A stretch of DNA of 64,000 nucleotides from Antilocapra americana (GCA_007570785.1 ML661900.1:7243570-7307569), one strand, 5' to 3'; positions 9,528 through 20,959 are shown, numbered from the stretch's first letter. The notes: generated by a model from the letters alone, not told the origin. A program made the numbers and translations.

Positions 9528-10022
9528 TGTCTGCAGAACAAACTGTAGTCAAAGAATAAATTTAATTCACAGAAGTGAAAAAATGCAGAAACGAAGGTAA
9601 GCAGGCAAGCAAGACAAAACGATGATGTTTTAGCCATAAAACAAAGTTCAAGGATCTTTAGTCCTTCCTCAAGGACTATAGAAAATATTCTGCACCGTGT
9701 CTTTTGAGATGTTTCGTCAGCTGGGAGAAGTTAACTGACTGCTGCCCACAAGCATGTAGACCCCAGACCAGTTGGAACCGATGATGCTGGTTCCCACTTA
9801 CCTCACCACCAACCCATCAGAAAAATGTCCAGGAGTTGATCATGCCCTGTCCTTTGAACCATTACTATAAAACTCCTCACCGTCCCCTTCAGGTCAGTAC
9901 ACACACTTTTAAGGACATTAGCCCACTATGGATCCCTATGCCTTGCAAGGCAATAAAGCCATTTCTTTCTGCTTACTCAGATTCTATCTTGTCTCCAAGA
10001 TAGAATCTGGCACCTGTGAACA
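9528..10022 (+). mobile_element. Candidate solo LTR (endogenous retrovirus-type)
   Basis: About 495 bp with LTR architecture: it begins TG (tgtctgcagaacaaac) and ends CA (cacctgtgaaca), with a TATA-like box (tataaaa, 9866-9872) about 85 bp before a polyadenylation signal (aataaa, 9952-9957). An 11-bp perfect stem-loop (9980-10007) lies downstream of that signal. No internal retroviral coding sequence adjoins it, which fits a solo LTR. I did not find a clean short TSD, so edges and family (class I-like by feel) remain uncertain. Confidence 0.5.
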
Positions 10023-10601
10023 GAGTCTAATTTATGGAATCATTTGGGAGATGGAACAGGTCTTGGTTGAGTGTTTATCATAAGACAGGAAACTAAGTGA
10101 CTGGGAAACCCATTCTAAGTCCACATACCTTACTTGGGAGAAAATTCTTAGAACCCTATGTTGTTGGAACCTGGCTGGCTGCAGGCTTAGTCCCTCCTTG
10201 TAGGTTCTGTGAGACTTTACCAGGAGGGGTGGGATGGGGGAGCACAGAGATCAAGAAGCTGCAGAGAGCATGCATTAATTACTCAATAGCTGAACTAACT
10301 CATGTATATGGGGTTGACTTTGTTATTCTAAAAGTAATCACAGAAAAATCATATGATTTTAAAGCTCAGTTCAAATACTTTATTTCAGTGAGGAAGTAAC
10401 TGGTGTTCACATGTTAAGTAATTTATGCTCACCTCCTAAATGGCAGATCCAGGAGTAAAGTTCTCATCTATCTATACCTTGACTCTGTATTTATATTTTT
10501 CTGACCAATTTTTTCAGCATTCTTTACTTTTCCTTATTTTGAATTTTATTTGTTTCTCACTTTTATCTTACAATTATCTTCTCTTTTGCAGTAGTGTTAA
10601 T
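10023..10601. other. Unassigned stretch
   Basis: This is sequence of mixed composition. A 100-codon frame (10097-10399) shows no family resemblance. I see no repeat. Confidence 0.4.
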
Positions 10602-10803
10602 GGTTACCATTTATTGAGTAGCTATTATGTGCCAGTCTTTGCATACATTGTCATTCTTGCAACAACACTTTCCATTTGGATAATACTCTGATCATTTTAA
10701 CATTGACAAAACAGCCATAGAAAGATAAATAATTTGCTCACAGGTAGGAAATGGTGCAGAGGGGATCTGAGCTGAGTTACCTCTGCTTTGTTACACTGCC
10801 TTC
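10602..10803 (-). mobile_element. MIR SINE
   Basis: This is a reverse-oriented MIR: + strand text 'atttattgagtagctattatgtgccag', then 'acagccatagaaagataaataatttgctcacaggtagg' and 'gatctgagctgag' match the reversed MIR core and tRNA-related region. Confidence 0.75.
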
Positions 10804-10940
10804 ACCCCACCCCAATCAAGTCTAGCTGCTTCCTCCTTGGGGTGATTCTGGCTCTGTCTTTTCCTTTAAAGCAGTAGTTCTCAGCCTATGTGACTATGGG
10901 GAATATTTTCTAACATGAAACATTTTTCTCAGACCAATAT

Positions 10941-11071
10941 TCCCTGGAAAAGCAAATGACAACCCACTCCAGTATCCTTGCCTGGAAATCTCATGGGCAC
11001 AGGAGCCTGGTGGGCTGCAGTCCATGGGGTCGCAAAGAGTAGGGCATGACTGAGCGACTAACACTTACTTA
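10941..11071 (+). mobile_element. 5'-truncated Bov-tA with perfect TSD
   Basis: Only the 3' 131 bp of a Bov-tA is present (from ccctggaaaagcaaatgacaa). It lacks the tRNA-like head with A and B boxes. It is flanked by a perfect 13-bp TSD, ctcagaccaatat, at 10928-10940 and 11072-11084, so the truncation happened during integration. Confidence 0.96.
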
Positions 11072-11084
11072 CTCAGACCAATAT

Positions 11085-11727
11085 CTGATGGTAATTATAT
11101 TTTAGTATTTGCAATATAGTACTTAGAAAATATAGAATGAAAATAAACTTCTTTGGATTCAATAAAATGATATTTTTAAATTTATATTTGATTAATCTTA
11201 TGATATCAGCAGACATTTGAAAAGAATAGTATATTATCTCATCATTTGAAAATGCCTGAAACACAGAAGGATCTAAACATTCCTAACCATCGTTAGGGGT
11301 CTCCCTGGGTATCCAGAATTCTAAGACTGGAAGACATTGCTCTGTAGGTTGTCAGCATCTGTTCTGCCCCCTTAAGTTATTAGCCTACAGTTTGCATAGG
11401 CTGGATTTGATCTTATCTATAGTGATCTTTGACTCGTTAATTAGTTCAGTTCCTAAAATCCGTTTGCACTCATTGCATGATCAGAGGCCTGATAAGAAAA
11501 GTGGTCTGCTCAGGATGATAAAACACTGTGAAACTGGACCCACTTCTCACTCATAAGCACTTCTTGGTCCCATAGCAAGCACTGAGCACAGAACCTCCTT
11601 TCTTCTCTACCTCTCAGCTTTGAGGTAATGGTCAACCTTTCTTCTACCTACCTAACCTCTTGTCAGTTCATTACAGAAAAGTGTTCTCTCTCTGTGTCAC
11701 TAACCCCTGACTTATTTACTTGGTCCG
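11085..11727. other. Unassigned stretch
   Basis: A+T-rich at first, then mixed. I see no recognised element and no coding signal. Confidence 0.45.
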
Positions 11728-11739
11728 TGCTATCTATCT

Positions 11740-11912
11740 GGGCTTCCCTGATAGCTCAGCTGGTAAAGAATCTGCCTGCAATGCAGGAGACCCCAGTTCG
11801 ATCCCTGGGTTGGGAAGATCCCCTGGAGAAGGGAAAGGCTACCCACTCCAGTAGCGTGTACAGTCCATGGGGTCGTAAAGAGTCAGACACGACTGAGCGA
11901 CTTTCACTTTCA
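11740..11912 (+). mobile_element. Bov-tA SINE with internal deletion
   Basis: The head (ggcttccctgatagctcagctgg), A box and B box (gttcgatccc) are intact. The middle is shortened after 'cccactccagta', where the usual 'ttcttgcctggag' is missing. The tail is 'gacacgactgagcgactttcac'. TSD tgctatctatct (11728-11739) / tgctgtctatct (11913-11924), 11 of 12 matching. Confidence 0.95.
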
Positions 11913-11924
11913 TGCTGTCTATCT

Positions 11925-12410
11925 TCCTACCATCACTTTCCTGCCCCGTTCAGTTCTAATCTAACTGGCCTTTTGGTTACAATGAATATAATCTATGCCC
12001 TACATAGTGTTTCTTGTTGGTGTAATTTGGGCTCTAGGCAGAGCAGAAAGTGGTACAGAGTTCCGATCAAGTGTTTGCTAAGCTTTAGTATGGAGCCATG
12101 CTTCTTGTTTGTCTGATCTGTAATTTCAGCTCAAGTGATGACTTCTAGGTTATTGTGCAGTTAACAACTTCTATAGTTTTTAGACTTTCTCTGGGTCATA
12201 GACCATTCCCTTAGGGATCTCATGTCAGAACTCTTGAACCCAGTTACTATCATCTTTCCCATCTGTATAATCACATGTCAATGTGATCTAACTTAACAAT
12301 AACTAGGATTTTGCTCCTGTCCCATTCTAATTTGGTTCCAGAAGTCAACCAATTTTACTCTCTCTCACTACCTAAACACCCACACACTTTAACAGCCTTC
12401 TTTTGCCTTT
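11925..12410. other. Unassigned stretch
   Basis: Nothing recognised before the start of the next BovB. Confidence 0.45.
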
Positions 12411-13795
12411 GCTAGTCAGTAAATCTGGAAACTCAGCAGTGGCCACAGGACTGGAAAAGGTCAGTTTTAATTCCAATCCCAAAGAAAGGAAACGCCAAAG
12501 AATGCTCAAGCTACTACACAATTGCACTCATCTCACACTCTTGTAAAGTAATGTTCAAAATTCTCCAAGCCAGGCTTCAGGAATATGTGGACTGTAAACT
12601 TCAAGATGTCCAAGCTGGTTTTACACAAGGCAGAGGAACCAGAGATCAAATTGCCAACATCTGCTGGATCATCGAAGAAGCAGGAGAGTTCCAGAGAAAC
12701 ATCTGTTTCTGCTTTATTGACTATGCCAAAGCCTTTGACTGTGTGGATCACAATAAACTGTGGAAAATTCTTCAAAAGATGGGAATACCAGACCACCTGA
12801 CTTGCCTCTTGAGAAACCTGTATGCAGGAAGCAACAGTTAGAACTGGACATGGAACAACAAACTGGTTCCAAATAGGAAAAGGAGTACAAGGCTGTATAT
12901 TGTCACCCTGCTTATTTAACTTATATGCAGAGTACATCATGAGAAACACTGGGCTGGATGAAGCACAAGCTGGAATCAAGATTGCTGGGAGAAATATCAA
13001 TAACCTCAGATATGCAGATGACACCACTCTTATGGCAGAAAGTGAAGAAGAACTAAAGAGCCTCTTGATGAAAGTGAAAGAGGAGAGTGAAAAAGTTGTC
13101 TTAAAACTCAACATTCAGAAAACTAAGATCATGGCATCCTGTCCCATCACTTCATGGTAAATAAAAGGGGAAACAGTGGAGACAGTGGCTGGCTTTATTT
13201 TTTTGCTCTCCAAAATCACTGCAGATGGTGACTGCAGCCATGAAATAAAAAGACACTTACTCCTTGGAAGGAAAGTTATGACCAACCTAGACAGCATATT
13301 AAAATGCAAAGATATTATTTGCCAACAAACGTCCATTTAGTCAAGGCTATGGTTTTTCCAGTAGTCATGTATGGATGTGAGGGTTGGACTATAAAGAAAG
13401 CTGAGTGCCGAAGCATTGAAGCTTTTGAACTGTGATGTTGGAGAAGACTCTTGAGAGTCCCTTGGACTGCAAGGAGATCCAACCAGTCCATCCTAAGGGA
13501 GATCTGTCCTGGATGTTCATTGGAAGAACTGATGTTGAAGCTGAAACTCCAATACTTTGGCCACCTGCTGTGAAGAGCTGACTCATTGGAAAAGACCCTG
13601 ATGCTGGGAAAGATTGAGGGCAGGAGGAGGAGGAGATGACAGGATGAGATGGTTGGGTGGCATCATCGACTCAATGGACATGGGTTTGGGTAAACTCCGG
13701 GAGTTGGTGATGGACAAGGAGGCCTGGCATGCTGTGGTCCATGGGGTCGCAAAGAGTCAGATACGACTGTGTGACTGAACTGAACCAAACTGAGT
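12411..13795 (+). mobile_element. BovB LINE, 1.4 kb 5'-truncated copy
   Basis: This BovB runs from just before the reverse transcriptase fingers (gctagtcagtaaatctgg) to the 3' tail 'gtgactgaactgaacc'. It keeps both RT catalytic boxes but is split into frames by indels and stops. It is one of the better preserved copies here; the endonuclease domain is missing. Confidence 0.96.
12551..13160 (+). pseudogene. BovB reverse transcriptase relic
   Basis: Two frames offset by an indel near 12,822-12,841 carry the RTE-class RT. Frame one (12551-12841) holds QAGFTQGRGTRDQIANI and motif A (DYAKAFD, 12719-12739). Frame two (12822-13160) holds GCILSPCLFNLY and the catalytic box YADD (13011-13022). A stop at about 13158 ends the second frame before the thumb region. 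Catalytic residues are present but the protein is broken and lacks its endonuclease. Confidence 0.93.
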
Positions 13796-14194
13796 CTACT
13801 CCAGCTGTTGGATTATAATTTGTAACATATTTACTTATAAAGGAAAGTTGTGCTGTTTCATTTCAGGCCTCCATTCTACTTGCCCAGCCTATGAATGAAG
13901 TTGGCCATGATCTTGGAAAATCATACCTAGTGTTTCAATATGAGAACACAACTCTGTAAAGCAGCACTTTTCAACTATGAGTAAGGGTTGGATTTCCCCT
14001 ACACAGACTATGAGGGTCAGTGAAAGTTGATGAATACTGAATTCTTAAAATTGGGTCTAAGCTGGGGAACTGACCAAGGATTGGTGAATAAGTCCAGAGT
14101 GGGTCAAAAAGTAAAATCAAATGTGAACAAGCAATAAAAATCCAGATTGTTGGATCCAAGGGGTTCAGATAAAATGAATGAGATTTAGATATAC
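13796..14194. other. Unassigned stretch
   Basis: I recognise no element and no coding potential. Confidence 0.4.
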
Positions 14195-14998
14195 ATGTAA
14201 GTATGGAACAATAGGAAATGCTGATGTATAATGGTACAGCTACTTTCAAAGACAGTTTGGCAGTTTCCGGCAGAACTCAACATACTGTGACCATCCAACT
14301 CAGCAATCTCACTCCTTGATATTTCCTCTGAGGGGCTGAACATTTGTGTCCACACAAAAACCTGCACACAAATGTTTCTAGCAGCTTTATCAATTACTGC
14401 CCCAAACTGGGAGCAACCATGATGTTTTTCAGTATATGAATAGATAAAACTATTATACATTCATTCAATGGAATATTTTTCAGTGCTAAAAAGAAATGAA
14501 TTATCAAACCATGAAATGACCTGCAGTAACTTTAAATGCATTTTACTAAGTGAGAGCTCAAGCCCATCTGAGAAGTCTACATACTATATGATTCCAATTA
14601 TATGACATCCTGGGAAAGGCAAGACTATGAAGACAAACAGATCCATGATTGCCAAGAGTGGGATGAGCAAAAGATGAATAGGGAGAGTACAGAGGTTTTT
14701 TTAGAGTAGTGAAAATACTCTGTATTTACAATGCTGGACATATATCATTATACATTTTTCCAAACCTATAGAATGTATAACACTAAGAGTGAACCCTAAG
14801 GTAAACTACAGATTTTGAGTGATTATGATTCATTAATGCAAATTCATATTCAGTAAAAAATGTCCAATTCTGATGAGCAATATTGATAATAATGAAGGCT
14901 ATACAGATGTGGGAATTGGGGATTTATGGTAAATCTCTGTACTTTCCTCTCTATTTTATAGTAGACTTAAAACTAAAATAGTCTTTCAAAAATTACAT
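14195..14998 (+). mobile_element. Old L1 (L1M-type) 3' end
   Basis: Decayed L1 ORF2 end and 3' UTR: 'ggtacagctactttcaaagacagtttggcag', 'caatggaatatttttcagtgctaaaaag', 'actatatgattccaattatatgacatcctggg' and the terminal 'gtaaatctctgtactttcctctctattttat' are typical of mammalian L1M 3' ends. Much more diverged than the ruminant L1 at 2933. Confidence 0.8.
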
Positions 14999-16799
14999 TG
15001 GTGGGCTCCTTTTCCAGAAATTCTGATATTAGTACTGTAAAAAAATACTAATGTTTCAATCCCTCATAGACATTGAAACAAAGACTCATGGGTAATGCAA
15101 TATAAAATCAGTGTTGAAAAACCTACAAACATGTATTTAAAAGCATAATAAAAATGTGTTTATCTTGAAATAAAACTAAATAAAATAAAACTAGTGTATA
15201 ACCTAGGAACTAAAGGAAATATATTTGTACAAATGAAAAGTGTTTCTTTTCTTCCCACTTTCTCACAAATACCACTTCCAGAGCATCTTACTTTCATGTG
15301 CTGATCTCCTTTATTAGAATTTCTGTTATGTTTCAGACAGAACCTTCACAGTACTTTCTTCAGTGACTTGTGCTTTCAAATTTTAGATGTTTTATCTGTT
15401 CAGCTTGCAGTGATTTTAAGTGTTCTGAATAATGTACCACCACTTCTAAGATATTATTACAGCTATTAAGAGTTATAATTGTAACTTATAAGGTATCAAC
15501 TTCAAAACAACTGACTGTTACTACTTTATGTGTTTTAGGGAAACTAAGCCAACCTGCCACAATTACTCTAGCCCCCTTAGCTCCCATTCATAATCTCTTT
15601 TGTGGGTGAAGAAGGGAGGTGAGCATTAGTGAAGAATGATCTAACATCTATTTGAATATTTGCTTAAAGAGTGTCAATTGATGGAGCTATCAATTCAAGC
15701 AGATTTCCAATATTTCAGTAGAAAACTCTGCAGTTAACCACAGCCTGAATAACTTAGTCCTAGTTAACTTGCTGATTGAATATACAGATGAAATACAGAT
15801 CAAAGTATTAGATGAGACAGAACTGGCAATACTTTCTAATGGTTTGAATAACACAATATTTCAAAGCCTGATCAGTGGACATGAAGCTCAAGAATGATGA
15901 AGTGCTATGTTTAGGTTTTACCAACTAAATCCTAAATATAGAATTTGATTTCAACTGTTGTTAATAGTTAAGATGAAAGAGGTAGTGGCAAGCTGTAACT
16001 AAGATAAAAAACAGTATTCGTAACATTTATATATTTACAGACATAGGAGCGCTTTAGAAGAAAAAAAATGAACTTAAGTTCTAGACATGGAGAGGCTTGA
16101 TGAATTTAGCTCAACAAGATACTTTCTCTTATGGTGGCATTTGTCATACCTGGAGATGGACTGAGGATGGGCTTGCCACAGAGAGAAGGATACAACTGGA
16201 ATGAAAGAGAAACCAGCAGAGCATTTGATGGCCACGTGAGCTATCGTGAAAGACTGGAATCGAGAAGGATCTCCTGGCTTGTTTTTTCCACAAGATATTT
16301 GAGTGATAGGGTAGTATGGGGATCTGGGAGGGCTGGACTAGAAAAATAAATCACTCACAGTCTCATGGTGCTTTGAAGGAAAAGTCGCCCTAGACGGAGG
16401 GACCTACTACATACAGATGATACGAAAGGAGGAATAATTCTAATTAAGCTAAAACCTGCTTTGACTAAACTAAATTCCTGATAGTGTTGTTTTGATCAGA
16501 CTCAACTCATCTGAACAACTCAGGAATGGGTAAATCCTTTCTTGGAAAAAAATTAGATCAATTTTAGACTCTGTTTATTTTACATACAATGTCTAGTACA
16601 TAATAAAAACTTAAAAGACAAGAAGCAAGAAAATGCGTCTAATAATTAGGGGAAAAAGTCACTGATAGAAATACACACATATGTTGAACTGACAAACACT
16701 ATAAGACACCTTAAACACTTTAAAAAATAGACTGACAAAAAGGATGAAGAGAGTATTTTATTTAATAACTGACAACTATGAAAAATAATGAATATTCTG
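14999..16799. other. Unassigned stretch, 1.8 kb
   Basis: A+T-rich sequence in which I recognise no SINE, LINE, LTR or DNA transposon by eye. The 16131-16349 frame (72 codons) shows no family resemblance. Confidence 0.4.
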
Positions 16800-17150
16800 G
16801 AACTGAAATATTCAAGATTTTAAACACATTTTACTTGAACAAGGTGAAGGACATGCTTATGGAACTCAGGGGCAGGTCAATGAAAACTCAAGCTGAAGCA
16901 CAGAAAGAAAACAACTAAAAAGAACAACAAATAATACATAAAGGACATAAGAGATACAGACAAATGGTTTACTATGGATATAACTGGAGTATAAGAAAGA
17001 GATGAGAGAGGATGGGACAGATCAATGTTCAAAAAGATAATGGCTAGGCATTTTCTAAAATAGATAAAATACATCAAGCCCACAGATTCAAGAATCACAG
17101 TGAACAGAACACCAAACAAGTTAAACACAAAGAAAACTGCTAAGTACAGT
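16800..17150 (+). mobile_element. Ancient L1/HAL1-type ORF1 region (candidate)
   Basis: The segments 'aaaaagataatggctaggcattttctaaa' and 'cccacagattcaagaatcacagtgaac' resemble the end of L1/HAL1 ORF1 ('ataatggctgaa..ttccca', 'cagattcaagaagctcag'). Strongly decayed, with no open frame. Confidence 0.5.
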
Positions 17151-17639
17151 GGAAACTGCTAGTGACAAGTGGATGTGCAACTCACATTTCATTGTCCAGT
17201 GCTGATCGAATAACCACACTTAAATATGGGGGTGTGAAAGGAAGAAAAGGAGAACAATATACTGGTGGCAACAGTGAACCTCAACATGCCTACATATGTG
17301 TATTTTACTACTCTACACTTTTAACTTAGTCTCCTTAAATTTTTCTGACCTATCTAATTTGTCTCTTTGAGAATCTTTTTTTTTATAGTCATCTGAGTTT
17401 GACCTGTGCTTGAGAATAAAAGAAATATAAATTTGGTAAATTTCACAAATGAGGACTCCTACTGCCTTTGTTTCCCCAGTACCTGCCGCGTCCCTGCAGG
17501 CATTAGGTCAGTCACTTCCAGAATCACTGGAACCTCTTCTTCTTTCTCAAACATCTGTGGGGCTGCCGTTTGGAAATAGTCAAGGAAAAATCTTTGCCAC
17601 TCTTGATGGTTATTATATGTTCTTTCAATTATTTAAAAT
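17151..17639. other. Unassigned stretch
   Basis: It includes a slightly C-rich patch (17449-17560: cctgccgcgtccctgcagg). I see no repeat signature. Confidence 0.4.
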
Positions 17640-18640
17640 TTACATGTATGTGAATATATTGATTCAACAAATAGTTTTTGAGCACTGACTAACTGTCATG
17701 CTCTAGCTGAGGTTCTAGGGATAAAATAGTTAACACAAAAGATGTTTTACCCATGTGGACCTTATGTTATTTTGGGGGGAGATGAAAAGCAAACAACATA
17801 TAAATAAAATATATTATTGAATAATAAGGCAGGAAAGCCAAGTGGAGTGTTGTAGTTTGAAGATGGTTGTCATGGAGGCATCAGAGAGAAGAAGGTAGGG
17901 AGTAAATAAGGTAGTTCTCTGAATTGGGAGGAAAAAACACTTGCAGAGTAAGCAGAAAATCCCTGAGGTACGTGCACACCCAAGGGAAAACAAATCAGTA
18001 AATGTGGCAGAAGAGAAATGAACAGTGTGTGCTGGCGGCAGAGGTATCAGAGGTGAGGTCAGAGAGGCAACCAGGCCAGATGTCAGCAGGGGTGCTGGTG
18101 TGACGTCACCGTCACTGACTTTCTCTGGTTTAGCCAGGAACCCATGGGGAGGTTTTCAAGAGACAGGTGACATGATCTGACTTGAAGGTTAACAAATTTA
18201 TTCTGACTTATGTGGAAAATAGATTGAAGGGGGACCAGAAAAGAAGCGGATTCAACAGTTAGGAAACGATTGAAAAAAGAGGGTACCGCTTTGGGCCAGG
18301 CATGAACAGTAGGGGTAGTAAGACAGTGTTGGATTCCTTCAATGTTTGAAGGTCGCGCTGATGAATATGCTTACAGGTGAATGTGGGTGTATGAGACAAA
18401 GAAGAAAGCCTGTAACTCTCAAGTTTTTCATCTGAATAATTAGAAGGATGATGGAAGATGAGGTTGGGCTTAGAGAAGTGACTGGGACTCAGTTTGGCCT
18501 TCTTAACTTTGAGATGCCTATTAAGTACCCAGAGGGAAATGACTAAGAGGCAGATGGATACGGGAGTTCATGGGTTAGGGCCTTCCAGTGCCGACAGAGG
18601 AGTTATTCATGTTTGAGATAAAAGGTTGGGGACTTGTAAC
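17640..18640 (-). mobile_element. L2 LINE 3' region
   Basis: Reverse-oriented L2: + strand 'attcaacaaatagtttttgagcactgac' (reversed L2 3' end), then 'cccatgtggaccttatgttatttt', 'gatgaggtcagag'-like text, 'gacatgatctgacttgaagg', 'tggaaaatagattgaagggggacc' and 'gagatgcctattaagtaccc' follow the L2 consensus order for about 1 kb. Low identity; no open frame. Confidence 0.68.
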
Positions 18641-18999
18641 ATAAAAACATGTGAAAATATGTAAAACACCAGTAAAGAAAAACTGGTGTTTTAGAACACT
18701 AATACCACTGTAATATAGTGATGCATTAACCACTTAATTCTAGTATAAAAATTAAAGGACAAAAGTATACAAATATCTATAGCTACAATATTTAATGGAT
18801 ATATAATACAAAAAGTAAATTGTGCCTTCAAAAACATAAATTGGCAGTGAGTAAAAGAGTAATTTTTGTATGAGAGTGAAGCTAAGTTCATATCAACATA
18901 AAATAGACCACTGAATTTGTAAGATATTTTATATACACCCCGTGGTAACCACAGAACAAAAACCTACAGTGTATACAAAAGATAAAAGGGAATCAAAAT

Positions 19000-19458
19000 A
19001 TATAAAGAAATCAGACAACTTAAAGAAAAAACAACCCCAAATAATACAATTAAAAAATGGGCAGAGGAAGTAGATAGCATTTTCCAAAGACACACAAACA
19101 GCCAAAATGTACCCAGCATCACTGATTAAAGCCACAAAGAGACATCACCTCAGACGTATCAGAATGGCTATTCTCAAAAGAAGAGAGATAAGTGTTGGCC
19201 AGATGTGGGGAAAGCTGATCACTTGTGCACTGTTGGTACAGTCACTGTGGAAAACAGTACGGGGGTTTCTCAAAAATTAAAAACAAAACTACCATATGAT
19301 CCAGCAATTCCATTTCTGGGTATATAAACAAAGGAAATGAAACTGGTTTCTTGAAAAACATCTGTACTCCCTTATTTGTTTCAGTATTTCAATAGCCAAG
19401 ACATGGAAACAACTTACATGTTCATTGACAAAAGAATGGATAAAAAAGATGGTGTATA

Positions 19459-19493
<35 letters not shown>

Positions 19494-19648
19494 ACCTTTA
19501 TATATGTGTGTGTATATATATATATACACATGTATGTAAAACAACAGATCACTATTTATCCATGAGAAAGAATGAAATCTTGTCATGAAAAAAATAGATG
19601 GACCTTGAGTGCGTTATATCAAGCAAAAGAGGTCAGAGAAATACTGTT
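19000..19648 (+). mobile_element. Old L1 (L1MA/MB-type), ORF2 end
   Basis: Decayed end of L1 ORF2: 'aaaaaatgggcagaggaagtagatag', 'tcagaatggctattctcaaaag', 'ccatatgatccagcaattccatttctgggtatat' and 'caatagccaagacatggaaacaac'. It contains a microsatellite at 19461-19536 and is followed by an inverted L1 segment. Confidence 0.85.
19461..19536. repeat. (AC)16 plus TG/TA microsatellite
   Basis: A perfect (AC)16 run at 19461-19492 is followed, after 'caccttta', by a tatatgtgtgtgtatatatatata tract (19501-19536). It lies inside the old L1, where the consensus has a short 'gtatacacacaatg'-type seed. Likely length-polymorphic. Confidence 0.95.
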
Positions 19649-19877
19649 TTTGTTGTTAAAATAATTCAAAATCACAATAAAGTGTTATCAACTACAGTCA
19701 TATTTTATATTAGATCCTCAGGCCTTATTAATTTCATAACTGAAAGTTTGTACCTTTTTACCAACATCTCCCCATTTCCTCCAGCCCCTGGCAATTAGTC
19801 CCTCTTCTACCCTGTTTCTATCAGTTTTATATTTTTGCTTTTATGTTTTTAGATTCCACATATTAGATACTGTGCAG
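19649..19877 (-). mobile_element. Inverted L1 3'-region segment
   Basis: On the minus strand this reads 'gattgccaggggctggagg'-like text, 'aaatggggagatgttggt', 'aaaggtacaaactttcag' and 'gaggatctaatataaa', the same L1 3' region that follows in forward orientation at 19878. Neither a poly(A) tail nor the 3' terminus is present, so this is an internal inverted piece rather than a simple insertion. Confidence 0.75.
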
Positions 19878-20262
19878 TATTTTGCTCACAAAATCAGATT
19901 AGAAAGGTGCTTGCCAGGGGCTGGAAGGAAGGAGAAATGGGGAGATGCTGGTTGAAGGTGCTGGAGATACTGGTTAAACTTCCAGTTATAAGATGAATAA
20001 GTTCTGGGGAGCTAATGTACAGTGTGCTAAGTATAGTTCCCAATATCGCATTATAGTTACTAGAAGAGAGGACCTTAAATATTCTCACCAAACAGGCACA
20101 CGAACACATACACACCAATGGTACCTATGTGAGGTGATGGAGGTGTTAACTCACATTATTGTGGTCATCACTTCACAGTATATACATGTATGAAATCATC
20201 ACACTGTATAACCTGAACTTATACAATGTTTTATTTCAGTTATATCGCAGTAAAACTGGGGG
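19878..20262 (+). mobile_element. Old L1 (L1MA/MB-type), 3' end
   Basis: Forward L1 3' end: 'gcttgccaggggctggaagg', 'aaatggggagatgctgg', 'cagttataagatgaataagttctgg', 'ggtacctatgtgaggtgatgg' and 'acttatacaatgttttatttcagttatatc'. An A/G-rich tract (20270-20330) follows and may be a decayed tail. Confidence 0.88.
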
Positions 20263-20959
20263 GTGGGAGAGAGAAACCAGACAGGAGAAAAAGAGTAAAA
20301 AAAGAAGAAAAAAAAAGAAAGAAAAGAATGTACTGTAATGAAGGTGCTTCAAAGGGTAGGTAGGAATCCACCCTGACCTATGTTGCTGGCAATGCAGGTA
20401 ACATCAGGGCTGAGAGCTGATCAGCAGGCTTTCCCCGGCAGCCACAGGAGCAGCACTGTGGGTGGGCAGGCATGACTTGCACAATGGTGTCTGTTCAAGT
20501 GTGTGAGTGGTCATGAACTCTCCCCACCTCTGCTCCATGTATGTGGAGGGCACAGCTATTTATAATGTACCCATGCAGGTGGGTGCCATTTTCTAGTTTG
20601 CACAAAGGCATAGTATTTACTAGCTGAATCTCGGGTGACAAAAGCAGCTTCTGGGACAATCCCTGTTTGGAATGTATTCAAGATAGAATGGAGGGGAGAA
20701 GTTGGAAACAGTGAGTACGGACAACACTTACCTTCAGGGTAGTCAGTCAACAGTAGGGAAAAAGTCAATTGGTAACTGGAAGGGAGTGTAGACTCCAAGA
20801 AATTGAATGATTATTTTTAAAATGGGAGACTTATCGGTATGTTTGAATGCTAATGGGTAAGATGCAGTACAGACGGATGCTGTGTGCTCACTTTATTCTG
20901 GACACTATATGTTATTCCATTTATTTCTTTCCTTTGGACAGGTAAGAAAGACTAAAAAA
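20263..20959. other. Purine tract and unassigned sequence
   Basis: The first 70 bp are a purine-rich tract (gaaaaagagtaaaaaaagaa..). The rest, including a moderately G+C-rich part at 20380-20540, matches nothing I recognise. Confidence 0.4.

Noticed and set aside
11740..11912. tRNA gene (A and B boxes present)
   Set aside because: The tRNA-like head belongs to a Bov-tA SINE with its own TSD; there is no cloverleaf with an anticodon stem. The same holds for the other Bov-tA and CHR copies.
12551..13160. Reverse transcriptase with YADD as a host or retron-like gene
   Set aside because: All coding blocks are those of BovB (RTE), with the typical BovB 3' tail and frameshifts; no retron or other non-LTR context.
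19461..19536. CRISPR-like or satellite array
   Set aside because: Simple CA/TA dinucleotide repeats without spacers; the same applies to 35944-35993 and 53272-53324.
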